From Nitrospira sp. (lineage in GTDB: Bacteria; Nitrospirota; Nitrospiria; Nitrospirales; Nitrospiraceae), in assembly GCA_016788885.1 (NCBI GenBank), contig JAEURX010000063.1, forward strand, positions 1-43,172: 43,172 bases of DNA, read 5' to 3'. A model generated the notes under the pieces. The model was not told where the DNA came from and ran no database searches. It saw only the letters and a program-made list of their open reading frames with translations. Both the position numbers and the translations under genes were made by a program. Below, piece after piece: positions 7,990 through 16,302 of this stretch (the stretch's first letter is position 1; each line of letters begins with the position of its first letter).

Positions 7990-10713
7990 TCATGCAGCAA
8001 TCGTGACATTGGCCAGGCCCTTGTCCGCCACGGCAATAAGTGCTTGGTTCCCAAATGTGGAATACACGCGCGGGCGTGACACACCCGCAGCGCGTAAGAG
8101 CCCTTCGAATTCAGCTTGGTAGTGGAACTGAAACGTGCCTTCGCCTTCGCGTTCCTTGATTCTACCAGAATTGTCGAGGAGACGACGGCCTTCCTCGATT
8201 TGGTCCGCCGTCTGTGCCGTATCCACGAAGTTGCGATAGATGGCAGAGAGATCGGCATAGGGTTTCAGATTGGAAATCACCAACCTCCCCTGAGGAGCCA
8301 ACACCCGGAGATACTCACGCAGTGTGGACAACGGGTCCCGCACGTACCCGAGCACGAGGTTGCACACGACGCGGTCAAAAGAATGGTCGGGAAACGGCAG
8401 CGGATGTTCTAAGTCTGCCTGGCACACGCGCATCGACATGGGCATATAGGCCCGCAACCCCTCATAGAATTGCCCCTGCAGCGTCGCCCCAACCTGCTCG
8501 AAGTTGACCTTCGCCTGTGCCAGCGCCGCCGGCACGAAATCCAGCCCGACATAGTCGGGAGAACGGAAATTTCCTCGACGCGCATACCGCTGTCGGAATG
8601 CCTCATTGAGCTGGAGGAACACGCCGAAATTGCCGTTGCCGCACCCGGCATCCAGAATCCGCTCCCCCTGGTGACATTCCCCCATCAGACGATAGAGGTG
8701 ATCCATTAATCGCCAGAAGTCAGCCACGTTCGGAATCGTCTGAAAATTCTGTAAGTAGTCCTGCCAGAATGCGACGTGGTCGGACTTTCGCATCGGCCGA
8801 CGCGTCTTACTCCGCTCCCGTTCGGTTCGATTCTGTGCACCGATCTCTCGATGCGAGGGTTCGACCGTCCGTTCCTGGCGCCGCTCCGGCCACAACTCCT
8901 GCTGACAACAGACCGCAATCTGGCGATACACCGTGCGGGCCTTCCGCGGACTCTCCTGGATCCGATGCAAGGCTCCCGGAACTTCAAACGAGTGGCGCAG
9001 GTTCGGGCCAATCGCCGCAGCCACCGATGCGATCGATTTCGGATCGACCCAGGCATCCTGCTCGGCATGGAACAACACCACGGGAGTTTGCACGCGCTCG
9101 GCATCGCACTCCGTCGTGGCCAGATCCGCATAACCAGCCTGAACGGCGTGCTCCAGCCAACGATCCGCATCAATCGTCAGGCCTAGGATATTCACCACGC
9201 CTTTGCGCACGCCGGCCAGATGCTCTCCGATGAGATCCTCCTGATGCACAGCCTGCAACGTATGCCGAACATCCATGATGCCGTTGATCAGCATCAGCAA
9301 TCGCACATGCGAGACACGCCCCGCGACCTTGAGGGCCACGCGGCCGGCGAGGCTGGTGGCCACGAGGCCGATTGGTCGACCCGGCCATTGGCTGGCCACA
9401 TGATCGAGCACGGTCTCCAAATCCTGCTCCATGTCTTCAAGGCGAAATTGCGTGACCAGACCGTCACTTTCCCCGACATGGTTCACATTGTCGTAGCGGA
9501 CGACGTGAAAGCCATTGCCCGCAAGATAATACGCCAGTGGGACATAGTCACGTTTGCTCTCCCCATACCCGGGAGCCAATACGACGATAGGCGCCTCTCC
9601 TGCCGGAGCCGTTCGGGGCCGGTCGTGGCACAGCGCGATTCGGACTCCGGATGGCCGGACACATTCCGAAAACTCACTGATCACAGTAGGTTGCTCCGAT
9701 CGGGGCTCTCCGCCGCCCGCCGGGACCTGAGCCAGCAGATGCTCAATGACATCCTCGACCTCTTTCGCAACCGGAAGAAATCGTACTCCTACCAGCACCG
9801 TCTTCCCCGCCACCGGAACGCAACCGGGGCGCACCTCGATCGAGCCGGGTCTCGTCCAGACAACCTCACCAACCACTGAACAGAGACCCGAAGGCAGGAT
9901 GCTCTCCGAGAAGCCCTGGAGTGTGCTCGCCGGTGTCCATCGCAGTTCGAGTTCAGAACCCAACACATCCTCTTCAACCGCGAGACGCACGCACGCTCCA
10001 TTCGGCGTCAGGTCCGTCGTCACTGCATCAGACACCAGTCGCGCTCCCGCCTGATTTCGAAGACTGACCTCCGTACTCAGACCAACGATGATTCGTGGTT
10101 GCCGTCGCCGTTCCTGACGAGGACGTTCAGGCCCTCGCACAAGCTCCAAGCGGGCCTGAGCGACGGGTGCGGGCGGAGCACCGGATTCAATCAGGGCTTC
10201 TTCCTGCTCCTGGGCGATCAATGCCGCAGTCACACGAAGTGCCCGCCCCCCATTCCGGCTCTCGCTCATTAACGAGGCCAACACCCGCTCATCAGCGACG
10301 CTCAAACGCACGAACTGAATGGCCAAGGTCATCGTGGACTGCACTCGCCCTACCCCATTCTGTGCCGCACGAATACCGCAGACCATTCCTATACTCTCTA
10401 GTCCGGCGGCATCCGGGCTGAGGCTCAACATCATCTGTTGATTCAGCATCGCAGGTACTTCCGCGACAAAATCCATTGAGAGCCCGCCAAAACTGATGCT
10501 CCGAGTCGTCCCCTTCCACACCTGGCCTTGAAATCGAAGCTGGGTGGCGAGCCGAACCGTGAGGCGGCGGGAGGCACGTCGCTCCGCAACGGTGAGGGAC
10601 CAGGCATCACTCGTTTTTTTTCTCTCAGGGACCGGAGTGATCCCACTATCCTCAGGCCCGCACGGGCCGATCACAGACATGTGCAGATTGCGCGTTGCGA
10701 CCTGATTCGGCAT
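7990..10713 (-). CDS. PilZ-PilZ-LuxD-type acyltransferase-methyltransferase fusion
   Basis: A 907-residue protein with four modules. PilZ-1 (about 44-150) has ERRASRR but a degraded second motif, SISFGG. PilZ-2 (about 200-325) has RRRQPR and DLTPNG, close to the c-di-GMP consensus. Residues 345-600 match LuxD acyl-transferases: NGFHVVRYDNVNHVG aligns with the LuxD strand-loop, and the triad is Ser454 (ATSLAG), Asp553 (EQDAWV) and His583 (GALHR). Ser-Asp and Asp-His spacings are 99 and 30, against 97 and 30 in Vibrio LuxD (114/211/241). A basic linker leads to a class I SAM methyltransferase (about 640-900) with LDAGCGNGNFG and FDRVVCNLVLGYV. LuxD releases fatty acids from acyl-ACP; here the product may be methylated, but that is inference. 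GGGAGGGG supports the start at 10713 over 10833. Confidence 0.85.
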   Translation of the reverse strand: MPNQVATRNLHMSVIGPCGPEDSGITPVPERKKTSDAWSLTVAERRASRRLTVRLATQLRFQGQVWKGTTRSISFGGLSMDFVAEVPAMLNQQMMLSLSPDAAGLESIGMVCGIRAAQNGVGRVQSTMTLAIQFVRLSVADERVLASLMSESRNGGRALRVTAALIAQEQEEALIESGAPPAPVAQARLELVRGPERPRQERRRQPRIIVGLSTEVSLRNQAGARLVSDAVTTDLTPNGACVRLAVEEDVLGSELELRWTPASTLQGFSESILPSGLCSVVGEVVWTRPGSIEVRPGCVPVAGKTVLVGVRFLPVAKEVEDVIEHLLAQVPAGGGEPRSEQPTVISEFSECVRPSGVRIALCHDRPRTAPAGEAPIVVLAPGYGESKRDYVPLAYYLAGNGFHVVRYDNVNHVGESDGLVTQFRLEDMEQDLETVLDHVASQWPGRPIGLVATSLAGRVALKVAGRVSHVRLLMLINGIMDVRHTLQAVHQEDLIGEHLAGVRKGVVNILGLTIDADRWLEHAVQAGYADLATTECDAERVQTPVVLFHAEQDAWVDPKSIASVAAAIGPNLRHSFEVPGALHRIQESPRKARTVYRQIAVCCQQELWPERRQERTVEPSHREIGAQNRTERERSKTRRPMRKSDHVAFWQDYLQNFQTIPNVADFWRLMDHLYRLMGECHQGERILDAGCGNGNFGVFLQLNEAFRQRYARRGNFRSPDYVGLDFVPAALAQAKVNFEQVGATLQGQFYEGLRAYMPMSMRVCQADLEHPLPFPDHSFDRVVCNLVLGYVRDPLSTLREYLRVLAPQGRLVISNLKPYADLSAIYRNFVDTAQTADQIEEGRRLLDNSGRIKEREGEGTFQFHYQAEFEGLLRAAGVSRPRVYSTFGNQALIAVADKGLANVTIAA

Positions 10714-10922
10714 ACATCCCCTCCCGCAAGATTGAGCGCTGGTCCGTCCAGTGCTGTTCGATGAACAATGCGTGATCATCGTCGCCCGTTTACGCATTGC
10801 GCTCCGGGCGAGGCTGGACTCTTGCAAGCGCACGAATGATTCCAGAGGGGCGAGAAGAAATGAGAGAGTCAGCGCACGGAAGGTTACACGGCACGCACAG
10901 CCTCAGTGTCGGCGCAAAGCGA

Positions 10923-10935
10923 CCACTTAAAGTGG
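10923..10935. promoter_or_regulatory. Operator-like palindrome
   Basis: CCACTT-A-AAGTGG is a perfect 13-bp palindrome located about 10-22 bases downstream of the transcription start predicted from the promoter at 10952-10979. That is the classic place for a repressor to block the PilZ/LuxD/methyltransferase gene. The binding protein is unknown. Confidence 0.4.
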
Positions 10936-10951
10936 CGTAGATTCGAAGGTT

Positions 10952-10979
10952 ATTCTAGGGAATTAGACATATTTGTCAA
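10952..10979 (-). promoter_or_regulatory. Sigma-70-type promoter of the PilZ/LuxD fusion operon
   Basis: Read on the minus strand, a perfect TTGACA (10979-10974) is followed after 16 bases by TAGAAT (10957-10952), one base from consensus. It faces the fusion gene starting at 10713. The small dyad GACA-TATT-TGTC overlaps the -35 box. Confidence 0.65.
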
Positions 10980-11106
10980 CTCCTACCGCACAACACGTCT
11001 CCCGGCCTACTACAATTAACCTAGTAGTTCCCAACAGGGCCGACCGTCCGTACTACGCTCTTCTCCTTCGCCATTCACTGTGTCAGAGCCAGTCAGTCCA
11101 CTGACG

Positions 11107-11126
11107 TGTGTCACGATCCTGACACA
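11107..11126. promoter_or_regulatory. TGTGTCA-N6-TGACACA dyad
   Basis: A perfect 7-bp inverted repeat with a 6-base spacer, the geometry of a dimeric transcription-factor site, lies in the divergent intergenic region. It is about 250 bases before the plus-strand lipoprotein gene and about 130 bases upstream of the minus-strand promoter. Confidence 0.4.
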
Positions 11127-11378
11127 CATTTCGGCACCTGATCGCCTGATCCACGCCACCTTCCGCTCATTCCATTAAGAAGTCCTGACGCACCCCTCTG
11201 CCCCGCTCATGATCCGGTTTTAAGAGAGGGTGGCGGTCATCGCGCTTGGGCCGACCGCGAACCGGTCAACGTGAACCCCTCCAAGATTTCTCCTCCCGCC
11301 CCCTGACATCACGCCGGTTGCTTTGACCACAGAGGTATGCTACCCACTGGGGCTGGTCTCCACCATGGGCACACTATC

Positions 11379-11777
11379 ATGCGGCCTATACGCTTTAGAT
11401 CCCCTGCGACTCTTGTGATACTCTTCGCCACCGGCCTCCAGGTCGGCTGCCAGAGCCTTCCGCCTGTCACCGAAGGGTATCCGCATCAACAAGGACTTCG
11501 GGGACAATCGAAGCAATCCGTGCTCGCCTGTGCAGGCGCACCGCTCCAAGAACGCGAAGAGGGAGCCGTCACCATGCTGCGGTATTACAAAGAGGCACCC
11601 CTGTTAGAAGAATCCATGGTGGCGTCAAAGGGCAGCCGGCCGACCGTGCACCACGGCTGCTGGGCCACCGTCATTCTGCAGGACCAGCGCGTGAACCAGG
11701 TCCGCTATCGTTTCGTCCCGAGTTCAGTGGATGCCTCCAACGATTGCGAAGAAATCTTCGCGAACTGCCCGGAATGA
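11379..11777 (+). CDS. Hypothetical lipoprotein
   Basis: Starting at 11379 gives a signal peptide with lipobox LQVGC (Cys24), so the mature protein of about 109 residues should be lipid-anchored. Its middle (QSKQSVLACAGAPLQERE) looks like the first half of the SmpA/BamE-type fold common in small outer-membrane lipoproteins, and four more cysteines follow (HHGCWAT, NDCEEIFANCPE). The stop overlaps the ATG of the next gene (ATGA at 11774), so it is translationally coupled to the beta-barrel protein. The pair probably act together in the outer membrane. Specific function unknown. Confidence 0.72.
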   Translation: MRPIRFRSPATLVILFATGLQVGCQSLPPVTEGYPHQQGLRGQSKQSVLACAGAPLQEREEGAVTMLRYYKEAPLLEESMVASKGSRPTVHHGCWATVILQDQRVNQVRYRFVPSSVDASNDCEEIFANCPE

Positions 11778-12697
11778 TGCCGCTCCGACACACGCGACGA
11801 CAGCGGATTCTCTGGTTGGCGCTGCTGGCCGGCTGCCTTCCATTCCTGACCGACGGACCACCACCCGCCCATGGACTCGAAAAATATGGACGGCCGCTCC
11901 CCTCCATGGACGAACCGGAACACGAGACTCGGGAAGAGGAAGAGACGCTCTTTGGCGGGTACCTGCTGACAGGCGCCTTCGTGAAAAACCCCACCTTCGC
12001 CGCCCGCCCCGACAACACCGGCCTGGTGGGCATGCGTCATATGCTGCACGTGGAAACGGACATCTATAAACAATACTTGACGTTCTACACGGACCAAAAT
12101 TTCTTCTCGGACCGCAACAACGGCTGGATCACCCTGTCGGAATGGGATGCCACCTTCGCCTTCACGGGTGTCATCGATCGGTTCAACTGGCGCCTGCAAT
12201 ACGAGCGTGATGCCCCGCTCGACCGCCGCGGACTCAAACAAGCGTATGCGGATGCGCTGGTGACCGCACGCTTTCAGGCCGTTCAGGATTCCAACTGGTG
12301 GCGGCGCACGTTCCCCAATCAAAACCTCACGGCCTACGCCGGGGCCGGCTGGTTGTTTCACAACAGCCAATACTTTGCTCGCCCGAACAACACAGGCCGC
12401 GCCCTCTTTCGCTACGTGGCCCATGCCGACTTGGATATCTACAAAAACAAAATCGTGCTCTATGGCGACATGAATCTATTTACCGACCGGGAAGCGAGCA
12501 ATACGATAAACCCGTCGGAACTCGACTGGATCGTGGGCATCGCCGTGCGTTGGAAAGACATGGAACTGGCCTTCTATCGGGAAGAAGACCGACCATTGGA
12601 CCAATCGGGGCTGGTTCAGAAGTATTTTGCGGTCCAACTGCGGTTTGCGTTCGACGTGTCCAAGGGGGCGATGGAACGGGTCGGTCTTACTCGGTAG
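11774..12697 (+). CDS. Predicted outer-membrane beta-barrel protein with internal duplication
   Basis: A 307-residue protein with a cleavable signal (ILWLALLAGCLPFL). The rest has alternating aromatic and polar strands and no hydrophobic helix. About 100 residues occur twice. RPDNTG, TDIYKQYLTFYTDQNFFSD, LQYERDAPLDRRGLKQ and ALVTARF in the first half match RPNNTG, LDIYKNKIVLYGDMNLFTD, FYREEDRPLDQSGLVQ and AVQLRF in the second. The start at 11774 overlaps the lipoprotein stop. It converges on pafA 70 bases away. No named family was recognised; an outer-membrane protein is inferred from composition and its lipoprotein partner. Confidence 0.65.
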   Translation: MMPLRHTRRQRILWLALLAGCLPFLTDGPPPAHGLEKYGRPLPSMDEPEHETREEEETLFGGYLLTGAFVKNPTFAARPDNTGLVGMRHMLHVETDIYKQYLTFYTDQNFFSDRNNGWITLSEWDATFAFTGVIDRFNWRLQYERDAPLDRRGLKQAYADALVTARFQAVQDSNWWRRTFPNQNLTAYAGAGWLFHNSQYFARPNNTGRALFRYVAHADLDIYKNKIVLYGDMNLFTDREASNTINPSELDWIVGIAVRWKDMELAFYREEDRPLDQSGLVQKYFAVQLRFAFDVSKGAMERVGLTR

Positions 12698-12766
12698 GAA
12701 GGAACCAGCAGGCCGGCTGGTCACTGCGGATACTGGAGGCACTCGTCAGCGGCGATACCGCGGCCC

Positions 12767-14287
12767 TCACCCAGGATTCTCGGGATTCGGGAAGGCTGAC
12801 CGTCCGGCGAGATGGCCGCGCACGTCCTGCACATAGGTTTTGAACGGATCGGCCATGAAGAACGGTGCAGCCCCCCGCAGTTTAAAATTCGACCAGTTGA
12901 TGATGTAGTCGTACGATGCATGGTCGTCGTACTCAGGCGGAGACGCCATCTCCGGCCCGGCCCCTCCACCGGCAAGAAGGTGGCGGACCAACTCCCCTCG
13001 ACCGAACGCCCGGGTGTTTCGCGGTGGATGGTCCTGCGCCAGCTGAACGACCCTGTCTGTCGTCAAACGCGGCCCACGCCCCTCTTCTTCAAGCCCATAG
13101 CAAAGTCCTCGCTCCGGGTGGAGATTGTGGTATTCGAGGTCCAGGCTCTTCAACATGGGATCATCCCACGCCACCTGTTCGGCGTCCCGATAGGTGTCCA
13201 GCAACCACAACTTCGACGCCCAATCGATCCGCCCCACCAACGCCTCATATCCGCCACGCAAACCGGTCAACACCGACTCCCATTGATCGAGCACCCAATC
13301 CGTCTCTTCATCCTGTCCCTGACAATGGCGTCGAGCCGCCGCAAGAAACTGTTCCTGCACATCGATGGCAGAGATCGACTGCCCCGATTCCAGCCGCACG
13401 ATCCATTGGCGCTCCGGGTCACGGGAAATCTCCTGCAACGCCTCAACCGGCTCACTGATCCCGAGTCCACGCGGGGCCTGCCCCGCCTCAATCAGTTGCA
13501 ACACCAATCCCGTGGTCCCCATCTTCAATGCTGTTGCATACTCGGCCATGTTCGAATCACCGCACAGAAGATGGATGCGGCGGTATTGATTCGGATCGGC
13601 CAAGGGCTCATCCCGCGTGTTGACGATCGCTCGGTTGTGCTGCACCCATTCAAAGAAGTCGTTCACGATATAGTCGGCTCGCTGGGAGATCTGGAACGGT
13701 ACGATCGACCGGTCTTGGGCGTCGCGCAGCCCCGGCCGATGCAAAATGAGGCCGCCGACCTGTATCCACTCGTTGGGATCGCTGGCACAACCGATTCGCC
13801 CGGCGCCCGTGAAGATCTGCCGGGTGACTAGGAACGTGACCAGCGGCCCAAGCCCGCGCCTGGAGAAAGGGAACTGGCGGCTCACCAGATAGTTTTCATG
13901 CGAGCCGAACGTCGCATCAGTTTCGTGGTCGATATTGTTCTTAATCAACGAGACCGTGCCATCCAACTCCAGCGCCGTGATCGCCTGCTGAATGATACGG
14001 TCGCCGGCTCGATCCGATGCCACCAGATCCGCCAGGGTGGTGCATTCAGGCGAGGCATACTCCAGATGCCCCATATCGATATACAGCCGCCCGGCATTCG
14101 TCAGAAAGCCGCCGTTCCCTGGCGGTTCATCGTGACCGCGATGATGCAGATCGAGCACCCCTCGCCGATCGACATGAAAAACATGATCGCGAATGCGTTG
14201 GGCAACCCAGGAGGGAGAGTATTCAGGCCGATCCTGGTTGACCAGGAGGCCATACTCTGTTTCGAGTCCGAAAATACGATTCAGCAT
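12767..14287 (-). CDS. pafA: Pup--protein ligase PafA
   Basis: A 506-residue carboxylate-amine ligase of the glutamine-synthetase-like PafA/Dop family. The metal/ATP motif GLETEYG is at 7-13, the presumed catalytic Asp71 lies in RLYIDMGHLEYASPEC, and SLIKNN, GSHENYLVSRQ, INTRDEP-like NTRDEPLAD and GDSNMAEYATALK follow. It lacks the long insertion (Dop loop) present in its paralogue at 16303-17823. Its C-terminus (FKLRGAAPFFMADPFKTYV) resembles the PafA end. It should join the Pup C-terminal Glu side chain to substrate lysines. It is the last gene of the proteasome cluster, nine bases after prcA, the same position as in actinobacteria. Confidence 0.9.
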   Translation of the reverse strand: MLNRIFGLETEYGLLVNQDRPEYSPSWVAQRIRDHVFHVDRRGVLDLHHRGHDEPPGNGGFLTNAGRLYIDMGHLEYASPECTTLADLVASDRAGDRIIQQAITALELDGTVSLIKNNIDHETDATFGSHENYLVSRQFPFSRRGLGPLVTFLVTRQIFTGAGRIGCASDPNEWIQVGGLILHRPGLRDAQDRSIVPFQISQRADYIVNDFFEWVQHNRAIVNTRDEPLADPNQYRRIHLLCGDSNMAEYATALKMGTTGLVLQLIEAGQAPRGLGISEPVEALQEISRDPERQWIVRLESGQSISAIDVQEQFLAAARRHCQGQDEETDWVLDQWESVLTGLRGGYEALVGRIDWASKLWLLDTYRDAEQVAWDDPMLKSLDLEYHNLHPERGLCYGLEEEGRGPRLTTDRVVQLAQDHPPRNTRAFGRGELVRHLLAGGGAGPEMASPPEYDDHASYDYIINWSNFKLRGAAPFFMADPFKTYVQDVRGHLAGRSAFPNPENPG

Positions 14288-14296
14288 AACAATTGG

Positions 14297-15136
14297 TCAG
14301 GCCGGATGCGGCACGCCCACGCCAGACGGCAGCACCCCCCCCAATTCATCGGGACGAAGCGCGCGATATTTCGACGACCCGGGCCCCTTGCGCTCCAGCA
14401 GGATGCATTCCAGGGATTTTTCGGCAACGATCTTCCGCACATGGTCCAGCAACGTGGCCTTGCCCGGCAGGCTCGACGCCTCACTCACAGCCTTGTCCGC
14501 AGAGACGGAATTGGCAGCGGCCTCTCCCCCCACAACGTCCGAGGCCGCTTGCGCCAGGGAACCAACGGCCCATGCGCAGAGGGCCATCTCAACCGCCTGC
14601 TTCAACGGAGCCTGTTCGACTCCGGTTTGCGAGTCCAGGTACCGACCCATCTGGGCCTGGACGTCAGCGCTCGCACCTAACGAGGCCCACCGGCGGCTCT
14701 CCTCAAACGTGCCATCATAGTTGATGGTCAGAAACAAATCCCGCTCCGGCTTGGCGCCCAATTCAGCCAGGAGAATCTTCACGATAAACGGCGCCTTGTA
14801 GATTTCTTCGAAGGCCTGCTTGATGGCCGGAGCCAACCCGTACTTCATCAATCGAGCACCAGTCACATCAGACGGCGACCGGTTGAATCCCTCGATGTGG
14901 GCCATCTCCAGCAGGGAAAAGCGCAACTTTTCCAAATCCGCCGGATGCCCCATCCCGCCGAGGGCAATACGATCGTAGATTTCGTAGAGCTTGGGCGTGC
15001 CACGGCTTACCGTGAGCATCAGAATCCCGTCGGCATAGGCCAAGGCGACAACCGGCGCGCCTTTCGTAAACTGCTCATCGAGATAGTGACGTCGGTTACC
15101 GACCGCCTCGATCCACCGATAGGGTTCTTCATACAT
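14297..15136 (-). CDS. prcA: Proteasome subunit alpha PrcA
   Basis: A 279-residue alpha-type 20S subunit. Recognisable features are the start MYEEPYRWIEAVGNRR, the strand GAPVVALAYADGILML in place of the beta active-site strand, and KLYEIYDRIALGGMGHPADLEKLR, typical of bacterial PrcA. No N-terminal catalytic Thr is present, as expected. Seven copies form each outer ring of the core and gate entry. It contains an Ala/Ser-rich insertion (about 195-235). The C-terminus (SGVGVPHPA) is proline-rich. AAAGGTGATC precedes the start. It is 59 bases after prcB and 9 before pafA. Confidence 0.9.
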   Translation of the reverse strand: MYEEPYRWIEAVGNRRHYLDEQFTKGAPVVALAYADGILMLTVSRGTPKLYEIYDRIALGGMGHPADLEKLRFSLLEMAHIEGFNRSPSDVTGARLMKYGLAPAIKQAFEEIYKAPFIVKILLAELGAKPERDLFLTINYDGTFEESRRWASLGASADVQAQMGRYLDSQTGVEQAPLKQAVEMALCAWAVGSLAQAASDVVGGEAAANSVSADKAVSEASSLPGKATLLDHVRKIVAEKSLECILLERKGPGSSKYRALRPDELGGVLPSGVGVPHPA

Positions 15137-15195
15137 CAGAGATCACCTTTATTCACAATCACGTTCATGAGGTCGCACCGAGCGAACAACAGAGC

Positions 15196-15969
15196 TTATC
15201 GCCCGCGGACGACGTCCCGTTCGTACAGTCGCTTCAAATCCACATCTGCAATAGCATGAACCCCGGCAGCGGTAATCAATTTGACCACCGGGTACAGGTT
15301 TAGTTCTCGATTCACCCCACCCGTCGCCGAGTCGAACTCCGCCGCGCTCGAGAGCAATCGTAAGGCCTGGACCGTCGCCTGCTCTTCCGGCAAGGCCGCC
15401 AGTGGCTGCGGGCCCCAGGTATTCACATAGTGCAAGATCCCCCGGATCGTCGGCGATCCGGATCCGGAGACGGCGTACTCCACGGCTTCAAACTCGGCGC
15501 CCAGAATGTCATAGAAATAAATCTTGGCTGCAGCCTGCTCGTGATCATACCCGGCAAAGACAGGAACGACCGCCCCCGTTCCCGCCAATGCGGCAGGCAC
15601 ATTTTCCTTGAGCAACTTGGACACCGCACGAAGCTTCCCCTCAAAGCTCAACTCCTGCAACTGCGTCCGACGGTAGTATTTGAACGAATGCTCGAGCACA
15701 CGCACCATCTCATAGGCGGTCGCCGGCACGCCGGCAATGGCCATCACACTGTGACGGTCGATCTCCAGCACCTTGTCGGTGCGGTCGTACATGACCATGT
15801 TCCCAGCGGTCGCCCGACGATCCCCCGCAACCAAGACCCCGTCGCGATACTTCATTGCGAGAATCGTCGTGGCAGTCGGCACTTCCAACCCGGTAGCTGC
15901 CGCGACCGGATTGCCGAACTGATAGCCCTGTTCCTTCAACAGTTGAAAAAAATCCCCCTGCATCCCCAT
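15196..15969 (-). CDS. prcB: Proteasome subunit beta PrcB, catalytic
   Basis: A 257-residue beta-type 20S subunit made as a precursor. The propeptide is residues 1-33 and the mature chain would begin at Thr34 (TTILAMKY). Counting from it, Asp17 (AGDRRAT) and Lys33 (TDKVLEI) fall exactly where the N-terminal nucleophile hydrolase requires them. SGSGSP and DSATGG supply the conserved later motifs. It forms the inner proteolytic rings. The residue before the catalytic Thr is Ala rather than the Gly seen in Mycobacterium PrcB. AAAGGG lies eight bases before the start. The 136 bases up to the Pup gene hold no further gene. Confidence 0.92.
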   Translation of the reverse strand: MGMQGDFFQLLKEQGYQFGNPVAAATGLEVPTATTILAMKYRDGVLVAGDRRATAGNMVMYDRTDKVLEIDRHSVMAIAGVPATAYEMVRVLEHSFKYYRRTQLQELSFEGKLRAVSKLLKENVPAALAGTGAVVPVFAGYDHEQAAAKIYFYDILGAEFEAVEYAVSGSGSPTIRGILHYVNTWGPQPLAALPEEQATVQALRLLSSAAEFDSATGGVNRELNLYPVVKLITAAGVHAIADVDLKRLYERDVVRGR

Positions 15970-16105
15970 ATCGCTACCCTTTCCGACGCATTCACTCCCG
16001 TCATGTCAGACGGACACCAGGATGAGGACGTCACTGCGCGAGTCCGACGAGGGCCTTCCGAGGCCGCGCGTGGCGCGAGCAATGGCCCTGCCCCGGTGGC
16101 CAACC

Positions 16106-16300
16106 TCACTCCCCCGTCCGCTGCCGGTATCGTTCCGCCTGCTTCGGATCCACCTTACGCATCCGCTTCAAGAGGTTGTCTTTATCCGGCGAACCCGTGT
16201 CCGGTCGGCGCGGTCCCCCGCCTTCGTCCGACGGAACCGGAGATTTCGGCATCGGGTCGCCGGGAGCTTCCCGACGATCCGGCATCATCATATATGACAT
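16106..16300 (-). CDS. Pup-like protein modifier (UBact family)
   Basis: A 64-residue, Pro/Gly/charged and presumably disordered protein ending RQRTGE. It sits between dop and prcB, the position of pup in actinobacteria. The C-terminal half (DKDNLLKRMRKVDPKQAERYRQ) is the helical segment expected to contact the ATPase coiled coil. R-T/S-G-E/Q endings are characteristic of UBact, the Pup homologue described in Nitrospirae and other Gram-negative phyla. The terminal Glu is already present, so deamidation should not be required before PafA uses it. The start at 16300 (MSYMMMPDRR) is chosen because AAAGGAA lies eight bases upstream; upstream in-frame codons fall inside dop. The gene follows the dop stop by two bases. 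Confidence 0.88.
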   Translation of the reverse strand: MSYMMMPDRREAPGDPMPKSPVPSDEGGGPRRPDTGSPDKDNLLKRMRKVDPKQAERYRQRTGE

Positions 16301-16302
16301 GG

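Larger units (their letters stand above)
10714..11378. other. Divergent regulatory intergenic region
   Basis: No gene was found in this 665-base gap between the PilZ/LuxD fusion (minus) and a lipoprotein gene (plus). It carries a strong minus-strand promoter with a 13-bp palindrome just downstream, and two further dyads: CTACTA-N9-TAGTAG at 11007-11027 and TGTGTCA-N6-TGACACA at 11107-11126. The fusion gene would have an untranslated leader of about 230 bases. Confidence 0.6.

Noticed and set aside
12812-13831. 339-residue plus-strand open frame
   Set aside because: It is antisense to pafA, has a composition rich in Arg, Pro and His typical of a high-GC shadow frame, and lacks any recognisable motif.
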